64,000 nucleotides of DNA, taken from NCBI GenBank assembly GCA_964577805.1, contig CAZOAG010000001.1:62001-126000 (forward strand), read 5' to 3'. The notes below the pieces were generated by a model that was not told the DNA's origin, did not search any database, and worked only from the letters and a program-made list of their open reading frames with translations. Numbering within the stretch: the stretch's first letter is position 1; the number at the start of each line of letters is the position of its first letter. This DNA is from CAZPRW01 sp964577805 (GTDB lineage Bacteria > Verrucomicrobiota > Verrucomicrobiia > Opitutales > JAIRKQ01). Shown in pieces: positions 45,756-54,168 of this stretch. The position numbers were made by a program, and so were the translations under genes.

Positions 45756-46217
45756 CTATTGGATTTTTTTGGTATATAAATCATCATATTCTGATAGAAA
45801 ATCATCTGCACTTTCGAAATGTTTATAAACGCTGGCAAATCGCAAATATGCTACTTGATTCTCTTCTTTGAGTACCTGCATGACGACATCACCAATAAAT
45901 TTGCTGGTGACTTCTTCTTCGCATGAAGAAATTATAATATTAAGGATTTTGTGTAACAATTTATCGATATAATCATTTGTATTAGTGCCGTTTTTTACGG
46001 CATGCATAAGTCCTGTACGGATTTTGTCGCGACTGAAGTTTTCTTTTTTGCCATCGCGCTTTATGACAATCGGATATTCAGCGCACGATGTTTCGTTGGT
46101 GACAAAACGATATCCACAATTTAAACATTGCCGTCGCCTTTTAATGCAAGAATTGTCAGAGCTTGCACGTGTATCTGTTACTTTTGAGTCTGTACTTCCA
46201 CATCTTGGGCACTTCAT
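45756..46217 (-). CDS. nrdR: Transcriptional repressor NrdR
   Basis: Zinc-finger and ATP-cone regulator of ribonucleotide reductase genes. It has 153 residues from the ATG at 46217. The zinc ribbon is CPRCGSTDSKVTDTRASSDN with its second pair CLNCGYRF, followed by the ATP cone (VIKRDGKKENFSRDKI). The frame stays open upstream through the tRNA-Gly gene, but that extension translates tRNA and is not coding. It lies 50 bases after tRNA-Gly on the same strand. Confidence 0.95.
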   Translation of the reverse strand: MKCPRCGSTDSKVTDTRASSDNSCIKRRRQCLNCGYRFVTNETSCAEYPIVIKRDGKKENFSRDKIRTGLMHAVKNGTNTNDYIDKLLHKILNIIISSCEEEVTSKFIGDVVMQVLKEENQVAYLRFASVYKHFESADDFLSEYDDLYTKKIQ

Positions 46218-46267
46218 ACTTTGCCGAGACGGTATATAAACTTCAATAAATTTTAGCAACAGAAAAA

Positions 46268-46343
<76 letters not shown>

Positions 46344-46459
46344 AAAACTGATTTACGACAAGCTGCGTGTGTTGTGTGATTTGTCAATAATTTTATTTTA
46401 TAAAAATTTACTAGAAAAATTTGGTTGAACAGTATTTGAATTGTTTTTAGAATCCGCGA

Positions 46460-47060
46460 ATGGAAGGTTTAGGTTTACATTTACATGAAGAGTTGGGGGG
46501 GGTAAGTGACAATTTGGCTGGGGCAATGGCATTTCCAGCAATTATTGCGGCAGGCGCTGGCATAGTTACTGTTGCAGCGCTAATCGCAATAGAGATTAAA
46601 TCTGACAAGAAAAGAAATGCAGATTTTATTCTCGGTTTAGATCGAAATTTAAGAATTGGACGGAATGGAGATCGTTCTTCGGGAAGGTCTGGCGGTTTAA
46701 TGAGATGTAATGAAATTAATGAAGATGATACAAATATAAATGTTAATACAAATATAAATGTTAATATGATCAGTTCAACTTTTGATTCTATGAAAACCAT
46801 GGTGGTAGAATTAGATGCAGTTACGAAAGAAAACAACGAAAGAACAATAAGTAGCGTCAAAAGTCAACTGCAATATGGTGTTCTGGGGGTGGTTAGATGG
46901 TTTGCCACATAGTGACATTAGCGAAGAAGGAAGAACTGAATTGAAAAAAGAAGTGCAAAATATTATCTCTAATTTAGACGAACTGATGGAGAATTATTCT
47001 GATGACAAAAAGAATGAAATCGTTGCTAGACTGAGAAAATTGATAGATGTTGCAAATTAG
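46460..47060 (+). pseudogene. Small membrane protein gene interrupted by a frameshift at a G tract
   Basis: The first ORF (46460-46912) encodes an N-terminal hydrophobic segment (AMAFPAIIAAGAGIVTVAAL) and a polar stretch ending SVKSQLQYGVLG. There the frame breaks within GGGGG (46885-46889). With one G fewer it continues as WLDGLPHSDISEEGRTELKK to the TAG-free end at 47060, making about 199 residues. A run of eight G at 46495-46502 lies in the N-terminal coding part. Either the gene is decayed or it is switched by slippage; a sequencing error at the G tract is also possible. Family unknown. Confidence 0.55.
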
Positions 47061-47086
47061 CTTGTTGTAACGTTGTATTTTATAGA

Positions 47087-47102
47087 CATAATATATATTA
47101 TG
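47087..47102. promoter_or_regulatory. 16-bp perfect palindrome upstream of the pseudogene
   Basis: CATAATATATATTATG is a perfect palindrome. CATAAT at 47087-47092 could be a -10 element 16 bases after TTGTAA (47065-47070), with the palindrome as overlapping operator. It is AT-only in the centre, so chance cannot be excluded. Confidence 0.3.
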
Positions 47103-47150
47103 CGAAATTACAGTGGCGAAATAAAATCATATAAAAATTGATACACAAAT

Positions 47151-47632
47151 TTAGTCGGATAAACACTAGTGGTGATGCGGGAAATATACTTGTGCAAGGA
47201 AATGCACAAATTGACTCTAAAAAACTACTAAAAATGAATCAGAACAACCACCACAAGATGCACAAATTAACAATATAATAAATCAGTAACTGCTACTGAA
47301 GGGAAATCAGTGCTTAAAAACGTATTGCGCGGTTTTGCTAAAGCGGCAGCTTGAATGTTTATTGTTTTGCGCAGGTGTTGGAACAGGAGTAGCTTTTGCG
47401 GCGGGAGGAATCGTATTAGCTGCAGTTATCGCTGGAATAACGGCAATTGCATATGTAAGTATAGGTGTTGCGGTGTCTGCTGTACGAGATGTGCGAAACT
47501 CACTGTCGGGAACTGAAGCCGAAAAGAAGACAGTTGAAGAAAACTTGACGAAGTTTATATAGTGATCAATCTAAAGAAGAAGTACGCAAGAATGTAGACT
47601 ACTACTTCAACAGTGTTTCGACTGGGTTTTAA
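47151..47632 (+). pseudogene. Degraded gene with several frameshifts
   Basis: Consecutive pieces in different frames read as one protein: NTSGDAGNILVQGNAQIDSK, then TKNESEQPPQDAQINNIINQ, then VTATEGKSVLKNVLRGFAKA, then an intact piece (about 47370-47562) with a hydrophobic Ala/Gly-rich double segment (VAFAAGGIVLAAVIAGITAI) and EAEKKTVEENL, and finally SDQSKEEVRKNVDYYFNSVS before a stop at 47632. At least three frameshifts are needed. The architecture, an Ala/Gly hydrophobic part then charged helices, resembles the interrupted gene just upstream, so it may be an older paralogue. Confidence 0.55.
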
Positions 47633-47731
47633 TTAGTGCTCAAATAATCAAAGAAAATGTTCAAATTTTCGCTTACTACGCAAGCATATGAAAGTGCCTA
47701 TGGCTAAAATCACCATGAGCTTGCAACGAAT

Positions 47732-48187
47732 TTATTCTTCAAATGCTTGTATTTGTGGTAATATTGTATTTTTGTTGAGCGCGAATCTTGATACAAGAAT
47801 ATTGATTTTTTTGAGTTTGCTGATGCCGATTTTTTCTACAATTATTTCGTGTAGCTTTTCGTGTAATTCATGAGAAAATTCTTGTAAATTGTCGTAGTTA
47901 CTGCCTTTTAAAATCACGTCGATATCGATCCCACTGTGTTTGGAATTTACAATAATATTTATTTTGCCATGACCACCGAGCTCATGTGCAATAAATGTTA
48001 TTAACTCTCGCAATGCTGATTCTGAAACGGCAATCTTGCCGTTTTCTGTTTTTGTTATGCAGATGTTTTTTTTGCGAAATATTAACGAGAGCACCAAACA
48101 GCATATAATAGCAACGATAACGTACCAGATATACGACGGAAGCCAATCTGCGCACTTATGATAAATGTCTTGAACGTACGTATTCAT
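47732..48187 (-). CDS. AmaP-like membrane-anchored Asp23-associated protein
   Basis: A 151-residue protein: a short N-terminus, one transmembrane helix (PSYIWYVIVAIICCLVLSLIF, about residues 17-37) and a soluble domain of the Asp23/AmaP kind with alternating strands (KINIIVNSKHSGIDIDVIL) and a C-terminal KINILVSRFAL. I chose the ATG at 48187 because GAGGAA precedes it; the frame is open further into the asp23 gene. It likely tethers the Asp23 partner encoded directly upstream to the membrane. Its exact role in this lineage is unknown. Confidence 0.6.
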   Translation of the reverse strand: MNTYVQDIYHKCADWLPSYIWYVIVAIICCLVLSLIFRKKNICITKTENGKIAVSESALRELITFIAHELGGHGKINIIVNSKHSGIDIDVILKGSNYDNLQEFSHELHEKLHEIIVEKIGISKLKKINILVSRFALNKNTILPQIQAFEE

Positions 48188-48194
48188 ATACGCT

Positions 48195-48638
48195 TTATTC
48201 CTCGGTTTCGCGCTGTGCTGACTCTTCTGGACTCTCAACGCTATCGATGATTACATTGACTTTGCTTATGCCATTTGTTGTCATATGATTGATGTTTTTT
48301 GCGATGTTTTGTTGTATTTCCGATGCGACTTTTGCCAACTCACATCCAAATTTCAATGTTACGCAAATGTCAATAATGTAATTGCCAAATTCATCTTCAG
48401 AAATGTTAACTCCATTGCTTGTACATTTTTTGTTCGAAAAAAATGACGCAATTCCGTTGGCAATGCCCTGCTTCCCTACCACCAACACACAATCAGTTTG
48501 CATGGCGCTCAAAGTGGCGATATTGGCGATGACGGAATGATTGATTTTTATTTCTCCCATGCACGATGCATCATCGGAAACCATTGGGACAGTATACGCA
48601 TCCGATGGTTTAACTTTTTCAAATTCTTGTTTGGTCAT
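48195..48638 (-). CDS. Asp23/Gls24-family envelope stress protein
   Basis: A 147-residue protein with the Asp23 core: GEIKINHSVIANIATLSAMQ, VNISEDEFGNYIIDICVTLK, FGCELAKVASEIQQNIAKNI and KVNVIIDSV. In Gram-positive bacteria this family (Asp23, YqhY) affects cell-envelope and fatty-acid homeostasis, and yqhY lies next to accB-accC. The same order occurs here, so a role in tuning malonyl-CoA synthesis is a reasonable inference. It starts 12 bases after accC. Confidence 0.8.
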   Translation of the reverse strand: MTKQEFEKVKPSDAYTVPMVSDDASCMGEIKINHSVIANIATLSAMQTDCVLVVGKQGIANGIASFFSNKKCTSNGVNISEDEFGNYIIDICVTLKFGCELAKVASEIQQNIAKNINHMTTNGISKVNVIIDSVESPEESAQRETEE

Positions 48639-48650
48639 TGTACTTCCTCG

Positions 48651-50027
48651 TTAGCAATTTTTAAATTCTAATAAATCTTTGGGTATTCTTTCCAAAAAAT
48701 CATCAACAAATTTTGTCGTATATTTGCCAGTGATGTAACTTTCATCGGTCATAACTGCGCGTGAAAACGGTATAGTTGTTTTTATTCCACGAATCATATA
48801 CTCACTCAATGCACGATACATCTTTTTTATTGCAAGATCGCGTGTTTTTCCTGAGGCAATTACTTTAGCAACCATGCTGTCGTAATACTGTGGAATACGA
48901 TATCCTGTGTATACGTGAGAATCTACTCGAATGCCATGTCCGCCAGGTGAATAATATAAATCTATGTTGCCTGGGCATGGTGCAAAATTCCGTATAGGAT
49001 CTTCAGCATTTATACGGCATTCAATAGCATGTCGATTGATTTTTACATCTTTTTGCTCTATAGATAATTTTTCGCCGCTTGATATTAATATTTGCCACTT
49101 TACTATATCAATATCTGTCATTTCTTCAGTAACGCAGTGTTCTACTTGAACACGTGCATTCATTTCTATAAAATAGTAATTGCCATACTTGTCTACAAGA
49201 AATTCTACCGTGCCAGCGCTATGGTATCCTGCTTTTTTGGCGATTTTTACTGCAGCATTTCCCATTTCCGTCCGCAATTTCTCTGTAAGAAATGGAGATG
49301 GAGCTTCTTCGATCAATTTCTGATATCGTCGTTGTATCGAACAATCCCTGTCAAACAAATGTATTATATTGCCATGTTTATCGGCCAATATTTGAAATTC
49401 AATATGATGAGGTTCTTCTATGTACTTTTCTACATAAACAGAACCGTCGCCAAATGCTTTTTCTGCTTCTGACCGTGCCATTTTGTATTCTTTGCAAAAC
49501 GACATGGAGTTGTTTACCAATCGCATGCCCTTTCCGCCACCACCAGCTGCAGCTTTTATGATGACAGGGTATCCTATTGAATCAGCGATATTTTTTGCTT
49601 CTAATTCATTATCAACTACCCCATCGCTACCTGGTACGCATGGTACGTTGACGCTTCTAGCTATGCTTTTGGCAACTGATTTATTTCCCATTTTAGCGAT
49701 TGTTTCAGGAGATGGCCCGATGAATGTAATGTTGCAATCTTTGCATTGTTGGGCAAATGTTGCGTTTTCTGCTAAAAATCCATATCCTGGGTGGATAGCA
49801 TCGACATTAGCAATTTCAGCCGCGCTAAATATCCTATCTGCTCGCAAGTAACTTTCCGAACTTGGTGCATGCCCTATGCAAATTGCTTCATCTACCAATT
49901 GTACATGTAATGACTGGTCATCGGCATCGGAATACACAGCAACAGATTTTATTCCAAGCTCCCTGCATGCTCTAATTACACGCAATGCAATTTCACCACG
50001 ATTTGCTATAAGTATTTTTTCGAACAT
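48651..50027 (-). CDS. accC: Acetyl-CoA carboxylase, biotin carboxylase subunit
   Basis: ATP-grasp enzyme that carboxylates the biotin on AccB. It has 458 residues. ANRGEIALRVIRACRELGIK at the N-terminus, the glycine loop KAAAGGGGKGMRLV, EAPSPFLT, the catalytic NARVQVEHCVTEE and RINAEDP are all present. It starts six bases after accB. Confidence 0.97.
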   Translation of the reverse strand: MFEKILIANRGEIALRVIRACRELGIKSVAVYSDADDQSLHVQLVDEAICIGHAPSSESYLRADRIFSAAEIANVDAIHPGYGFLAENATFAQQCKDCNITFIGPSPETIAKMGNKSVAKSIARSVNVPCVPGSDGVVDNELEAKNIADSIGYPVIIKAAAGGGGKGMRLVNNSMSFCKEYKMARSEAEKAFGDGSVYVEKYIEEPHHIEFQILADKHGNIIHLFDRDCSIQRRYQKLIEEAPSPFLTEKLRTEMGNAAVKIAKKAGYHSAGTVEFLVDKYGNYYFIEMNARVQVEHCVTEEMTDIDIVKWQILISSGEKLSIEQKDVKINRHAIECRINAEDPIRNFAPCPGNIDLYYSPGGHGIRVDSHVYTGYRIPQYYDSMVAKVIASGKTRDLAIKKMYRALSEYMIRGIKTTIPFSRAVMTDESYITGKYTTKFVDDFLERIPKDLLEFKNC

Positions 50028-50032
50028 GATAA

Positions 50033-50515
50033 TTATGATTTTTTTATTTTAAACAGAGGTTGTCCAAATTCTACTGCTTGAGCATTTTCGACAAAAATTT
50101 CTTCGATAGTTCCTTTGATTTCCGCTTGGATTTCGTTCATTACTTTCATTGCTTCAATTATGCATACAGTTGACGCCGTATCGACAGGCGATCCTACTTC
50201 TACGAAATTTGGTGCCTCTGGACTTGGGGCGCTATAAAATGTACCAACGATTGGAGATTTTACGATATGACAGTCTTTGTCGCAAACAGTAGATTTTTGT
50301 GGTGTTTTAGATGTTTGATCTACTTGCTTGGCGTTACTAGAAGTCACATATGTGTGGAATGTTTCATCTGTTGCAATAGTTTTTGCTTCAGCAGTCGATG
50401 AGTATGTGCATTGATTTACGATCTTTAATCGCATATCACCGCGTTCAATTTCCAATTCGTGAATATTCGATTCTTTTACTAAATTGGTAAGTTCTTGTAT
50501 CTCGTGCAAATCCAC
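50033..50515 (-). CDS. accB: Biotin carboxyl carrier protein of acetyl-CoA carboxylase
   Basis: A 160-residue BCCP. The N-terminal helix (LTNLVKESNIHELEIERGD), a Thr/Ser/Lys linker (about 45-80) and the C-terminal biotinyl domain with VKSPIVGTFYSAPSPEAPNF and the biotinylation site EAMKVMNEI (Lys of AMKVM) are typical. First gene of the accB-accC-asp23-amaP-like operon. A TAGGAGG lies just before its start codon. Confidence 0.95.
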   Translation of the reverse strand: MDLHEIQELTNLVKESNIHELEIERGDMRLKIVNQCTYSSTAEAKTIATDETFHTYVTSSNAKQVDQTSKTPQKSTVCDKDCHIVKSPIVGTFYSAPSPEAPNFVEVGSPVDTASTVCIIEAMKVMNEIQAEIKGTIEEIFVENAQAVEFGQPLFKIKKS

Positions 50516-50783
50516 AACTGCCTCCTATGTCCTCTACGGAAATCATTAGAATGATAAGCTGCCTAAATGCAAAACTAAAACATTTGTTTTTTTTAGATTG
50601 GTTGGTTTTTTGTGGTTGTTGTGTGTTCTGCACAAGCTCTTTATAATGAGTAAAATTTATTTTAGCAATGTTAAAGACCTTTAAATTTCATGCGTTAATG
50701 TTGGTTGATATCGTAATAACACACAAAGGTGAGCATTGTATAAATGCATGTTTTTTGTCTTGATGTTATGTGAGCAATTTTAC
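50516..50783. other. Gene-free region upstream of accB
   Basis: AT-rich, with no reading frame I would call. It should contain the accB promoter on the minus strand; no convincing hexamer pair was seen. Confidence 0.5.
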
Positions 50784-50807
50784 GGAAAAACAAGCTGTAG
50801 CTTGTTT
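50784..50807 (-). terminator. Intrinsic terminator of the 234-residue membrane protein gene
   Basis: Read on the minus strand, AAACAAGC (50807-50800) pairs with GCTTGTTT (50795-50788) across a TACA loop, and TTTTT continues to 50784. It lies 35 bases after the stop at 50843. Confidence 0.75.
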
Positions 50808-50842
50808 GCTGTTAGTTTTGGACGGCATTAATTTATAAATTC

Positions 50843-51547
50843 TTATAGTAGTGTGGTGATTGTTGCAGATAACGAGCTGATCATGGTTGCAGCTCCTATG
50901 CAAGCAACGGTGATGCCTGCGAAAATTGGCAGTGTTGTGGCAAATGCAACAACAAGTCCGGCAACGATTACACCAAAAGATATAGCAGACAGAGCTGGTA
51001 AAATAGCTCCCTTATTGTTTTTTATGCTTTCTATTGCTGATTTTATGGGCATTTTTATGCGCTCTGATAAGCTTCGTTTTGGTTTTTTTAATAAAGTTGT
51101 GAAATCACTGTTTTCTTGGTTGGTTTGGCTTGTTTTGCTTCGTCTTTTTTGTATGTCGCTTGTGATGCTTTGGTTAGCTTTATTTTGTTTATCAATCTGT
51201 TGTTCGAGTGATTCAATTTGTCGTGAACTCCTTTTGGTTAGTTGTATGTTCGCGTCATAGTTTTTTATTGTGATTTCTGCTAATTGCTGTCCTACAAGTT
51301 TCTTTAAATCGATTGACAAAGGTTGTTTAATTAAATGTTCCAAATAATTGATGTCGTCGCATTCGCCAAAAGCCGAGTGCCCTTGTTCGATTAGGTAATC
51401 TTCTATAAGATCTTTTCGTTGATCTATTGATAACTCATTTGTTTGTATAATGCCCTTTTTAACAGCGTCTTTGATTGAGGTTCGGCCAGCGTTGTTAATG
51501 TCAAAGTCATGGATGTCTTTATTTTGCAAACGGTCAATTTTTGTCAT
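50843..51547 (-). CDS. Hypothetical protein with coiled coil and C-terminal hydrophobic hairpin
   Basis: A 234-residue protein of no recognised family. Residues 1-100 are polar, 100-145 form a Gln/Lys-rich coiled coil (RQIESLEQQIDKQNKANQSI), and residues about 180-230 hold two hydrophobic segments (ALSAISFGVIVAGLVVAFAT; FAGITVACIGAATMISSLSA). There is no signal peptide. The layout parallels the 528-residue Gln-rich protein at 29.7 kb and fits membrane-inserting effectors, but function is not shown. A 61-residue ORF (51556-51741, same strand, other frame) ends nine bases upstream and might be a small partner or a broken 5' extension. Confidence 0.6.
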   Translation of the reverse strand: MTKIDRLQNKDIHDFDINNAGRTSIKDAVKKGIIQTNELSIDQRKDLIEDYLIEQGHSAFGECDDINYLEHLIKQPLSIDLKKLVGQQLAEITIKNYDANIQLTKRSSRQIESLEQQIDKQNKANQSITSDIQKRRSKTSQTNQENSDFTTLLKKPKRSLSERIKMPIKSAIESIKNNKGAILPALSAISFGVIVAGLVVAFATTLPIFAGITVACIGAATMISSLSATITTLL

Positions 51548-51773
51548 TGATTGTATCAGTTTATAGTTTGGTCCTTTGATTTTGCAATCTTTTGTGAAAA
51601 ATGAAAATATTTTTGTTGTGTTACGTCGTTATTGGTAGCGAAGTCTTGAGTAATAGAATTCGCATTTGTTTGTGTTTGTTCGCTGTCATAGCATTTTGAT
51701 GTATCCAAACATTTTTTATTAAATATTGTTTGACAATGCAATGTGGAATATTTTGTTGCGGGTTAGAGGTTTT

Positions 51774-51899
51774 ATGAAAAAGACATCTTCGTTGAGGTCA
51801 ATAAAAGTGCGACATCCAGATTGCCAGGTTGTTCGTCGCAGAGGTCGCGTTTATGTCATTTGCAAAACGAATCCACGTTATAAGGCCAGGCAGGGCTGA
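51774..51899 (+). CDS. rpmJ: Ribosomal protein bL36
   Basis: A 41-residue protein starting MKKTSSLRSIKVRHPDCQVV and continuing RRRGRVYVICKTNPRYKARQ. This is the bL36 pattern of the variant with reduced zinc ligands (C...C only). GGTTAGAGG precedes the ATG. rpmE follows after 17 bases, and tRNA-Thr after that. Confidence 0.93.
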   Translation: MKKTSSLRSIKVRHPDCQVVRRRGRVYVICKTNPRYKARQG

Positions 51900-51916
51900 G
51901 AGAGGTTTGATTGTTT

Positions 51917-52165
51917 ATGAAACAAGATTTACATCCGAAAGAGCATCCAGTTTGTTTTGTTGACGTTTCAACAGGAAAAAGATTTTTCGCAACATCGTCT
52001 GTTAAGTCGAAGCAGAAGGATGTCATTGATGGTGTCGAGCATTATATTGTATATTGCGACGTTACGTCAGATTCTCACCCAGCATATACCGGGGAAAGAC
52101 GGTTTGTTGATACAGCTGGCCGTGTAGAGAAGTTTAATCAAAAATTTGCGCGCAGAATGCGTTAG
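51917..52165 (+). CDS. rpmE: Ribosomal protein bL31 (type B)
   Basis: An 82-residue protein: MKQDLHPKEHPVCFVDVSTG, then DVTSDSHPAYTGERRFVDTA and GRVEKFNQKF. The lack of the CxxC zinc pair and the C-terminal FVDTAGRVEKF mark the type B form, similar to the chlamydial protein. I prefer ATG 51917 over the in-frame TTG at 51911, with GAGAGAGG upstream. Confidence 0.93.
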   Translation: MKQDLHPKEHPVCFVDVSTGKRFFATSSVKSKQKDVIDGVEHYIVYCDVTSDSHPAYTGERRFVDTAGRVEKFNQKFARRMR

Positions 52166-52176
52166 TTGTCGTTATG

Positions 52177-52252
52177 GCCGACTTAGCTCAGTTGGTAGAG
52201 CACTCGCCTTGTAAGCGAACGGTCATCAGTTCGAATCTGATAGTCGGCTCCA
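52177..52252 (+). tRNA. tRNA-Thr(UGU)
   Basis: Complete 76-base cloverleaf with encoded CCA. Acceptor GCCGACT/AGTCGGC, anticodon loop CTTGTAA with TGT, T arm TCAG/CTGA around TTCGAAT. It starts 11 bases after rpmE. Confidence 0.95.
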
Positions 52253-52705
52253 GTTTTTACTGAGTTCTTTGAAACGTTTTTGTGTTGTCGGTATGCAAAT
52301 TGCCATATTTTTTGTTGTGCATTGTGTGGTTGGTTTGTACGCTGTCAGGATGCTGTTATCTTATGCGAGAAGTTGTTGGCTTCGTTTTGTTGTGATATTC
52401 GTTTGGTTCATATTCAATTTATGGCATGATGAGATTTGGCAAAAATTTGGGAAACCAAGGTAGCGGCAGATTAAGTTCGTTAATTTTGGTTTGTTTAAGT
52501 TAAGTATGTGACAGAAAGTTAATGTGCGTTTAAAAGAAATTTATTCTTCATTTTTTGTTCTTTTTACTGTGATGTCTGCGTGAGTAATCTGTGTCGATAT
52601 CTATTTTTATTTCTGAGTAATGTTTTTACTGCAACTTGTTTTTTTGCTGTAAATTTCGATATTTTTGTTTTCTTTGCTTTGTGTGTTGCAATTTTTTGTT
52701 TTTTT

Positions 52706-52781
52706 GCCGAGGTAGCTCAGCTGGTAGAGCAACGCATTCGTAATGCGTGGGTCGTGAGTTCGAATCTCATCCTCGGCTCCA
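52706..52781 (+). tRNA. tRNA-Thr(CGU)
   Basis: Complete 76-base cloverleaf with encoded CCA. Acceptor GCCGAGG/CCTCGGC, anticodon loop TTCGTAA with CGT, T arm GTGAG/CTCAT around TTCGAAT. A second threonine isoacceptor about 450 bases after tRNA-Thr(UGU). Confidence 0.95.
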
Positions 52782-53215
52782 TTTTTTGGCATCTTTTAGT
52801 ACTTGATGTTAGCAAAAATCAGAAGCAATCCATGTATTTTTTTCTCTTATACCGTGTTGTTGCTTGATAATTTCGTTGTTGCCAGTTGATCTTGTTCTTT
52901 AGGTGCCTCACGTTGATATGCCATTCGACGTCGAATTATTTTTTTATTTTGATGTGAGACAAAATGAAAATGTTAAAGGATGTTAAAGCTTGATGAACGT
53001 TGTGCAGAATATTTGACCGTTTTTGTATCATGTACCGTGAGTACTTATGTTAATGTTTTCATCTTTTAAGTAATTTTGACTTTAAAGCATATAAAAGCTT
53101 ACTCTGCAACAAATGTGTAAAAAACTAAACAGTGAAACTGTTACAATGTTTTTTGTACAGATTTGAAGCTGGAATGGACGTGTGCCAATTTTCGTAACAT
53201 GTTGGAAACTGCGTT
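52782..53215. other. Gene-free stretch after tRNA-Thr(CGU)
   Basis: About 430 AT-rich bases with no supported gene or clear hairpin. The stretch between the two tRNA-Thr genes (52253-52705) holds a 64-codon hydrophobic ORF starting with TTG that I do not accept. Confidence 0.5.
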
Positions 53216-53665
53216 TTATCGAATGTTATGTGCAGTTTCACGAAATGCATCGCCTATCATGCGTATTAATTGCGTGGCTGTACCAATAATATTTTGACAT
53301 TCTTGCACTTTGAGTTGCATGGAGTAGATGTGTTGTTGGTTAAAAGATTGATTGTGTGCACTTGTTTCAATGTCATGACGCAGTTGTCTTTCTTTTATTA
53401 GTGCTTTTGACACAAGTTGCATGCATCGCTCATTAATTGATAGCACGTTTTTCTGTCTGGTTACACGTCGCGATGAAAGTTGACGTGAACATGTTGGTGT
53501 ATTTTGCGGCAGCAGCCATATCCTATTACCGTTTTGGTTAATTGTTTGAAGTTGATGTTGAATTGTGGTGTCTGTATCACAATTCAACGGTGTTTGATTG
53601 CTAGTTACTTGATATGTTTGATTGATATTAGACGTGCTTTGAGTATCCATTGATGAGCGATACAT
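53216..53665 (-). CDS. T3SS needle-like protein with long polar N-terminal extension
   Basis: About 149 residues from the ATG at 53665; the frame is open to 53752, and another ATG lies at 53650. The C-terminal 75 residues align with the needle protein encoded at 62.2-62.4 kb: MQLKVQECQNIIGTATQLIR, then MIGDAFRETAHNIR, against LQAKIQSWGNLTSTATGLLR, then SVGDSLKSTTQNIR. The N-terminal part is Thr/Gln/Asn-rich and unlike any needle subunit, which normally has only 80-90 residues. It may be a second structural subunit, a tip or inner-rod-like component, or a regulator. It is monocistronic. Confidence 0.5.
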   Translation of the reverse strand: MYRSSMDTQSTSNINQTYQVTSNQTPLNCDTDTTIQHQLQTINQNGNRIWLLPQNTPTCSRQLSSRRVTRQKNVLSINERCMQLVSKALIKERQLRHDIETSAHNQSFNQQHIYSMQLKVQECQNIIGTATQLIRMIGDAFRETAHNIR

Positions 53666-53752
53666 GAAATGATAACTTCGTTCTTGCCAAGCAAAAATGT
53701 CAAAATTAACATTTGGGTGGTATTTATGTTTGTGAGATTTTCCACAACCCAA

Positions 53753-54168
53753 ACGTTTATTATCAAAAATCGAAGACCAGAAAGCAACAATTAACGATAA
53801 AATTAGTGTAGGGCATAAAGTAATTTAAAAAACAAATAAAAAGTTTGGCAAAAATTAGATGGTAGCGCTGTATATAATTTAGTATACAGAATGGATGGTG
53901 TGCGAGTGGCGCAATATTCTTTTGCTGAGATATTAAAACTTCACATGATGTTTTTTTGAAAAAGTATGATGGTGCCTTAATGAAAAAGTTGATTTGTTTT
54001 TATATGATTGATTTTTTTTGTGAAAAAGCCTACAAGGCGATCACCTGTGCATTGCAGGTGTGCAACAATCATCCCCAAAATTGTATAGAATTCTTCGCTT
54101 TATGATGAAAAAATGTTTCTTGCCAATGCATTTTTTTTGCAAATTCATTCCAAAAACTATTCAGATTG
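53753..54168. other. Intergenic region with an inverted repeat over a TATAAT box
   Basis: CTGTATA (53868-53874) and TATACAG (53883-53889) are perfect arms around a TATAAT at 53873-53878. Downstream lies a 41-codon ORF at 53980-54105 (MKKLICFYMIDFFCEKAYKA...), which I cannot support, and a hairpin CACCTG/CAGGTG at 54042-54060 without a T run. Confidence 0.35.

Noticed and set aside
45733..45760. TTGACT-like promoter pointing right, downstream of nrdR
   Set aside because: It would transcribe antisense into nrdR; no gene follows.
52269..52463. 64-codon hydrophobic ORF between the two tRNA-Thr genes
   Set aside because: It starts with TTG, has no ribosome binding site and is composed of T-rich codons expected by chance in AT-rich DNA.
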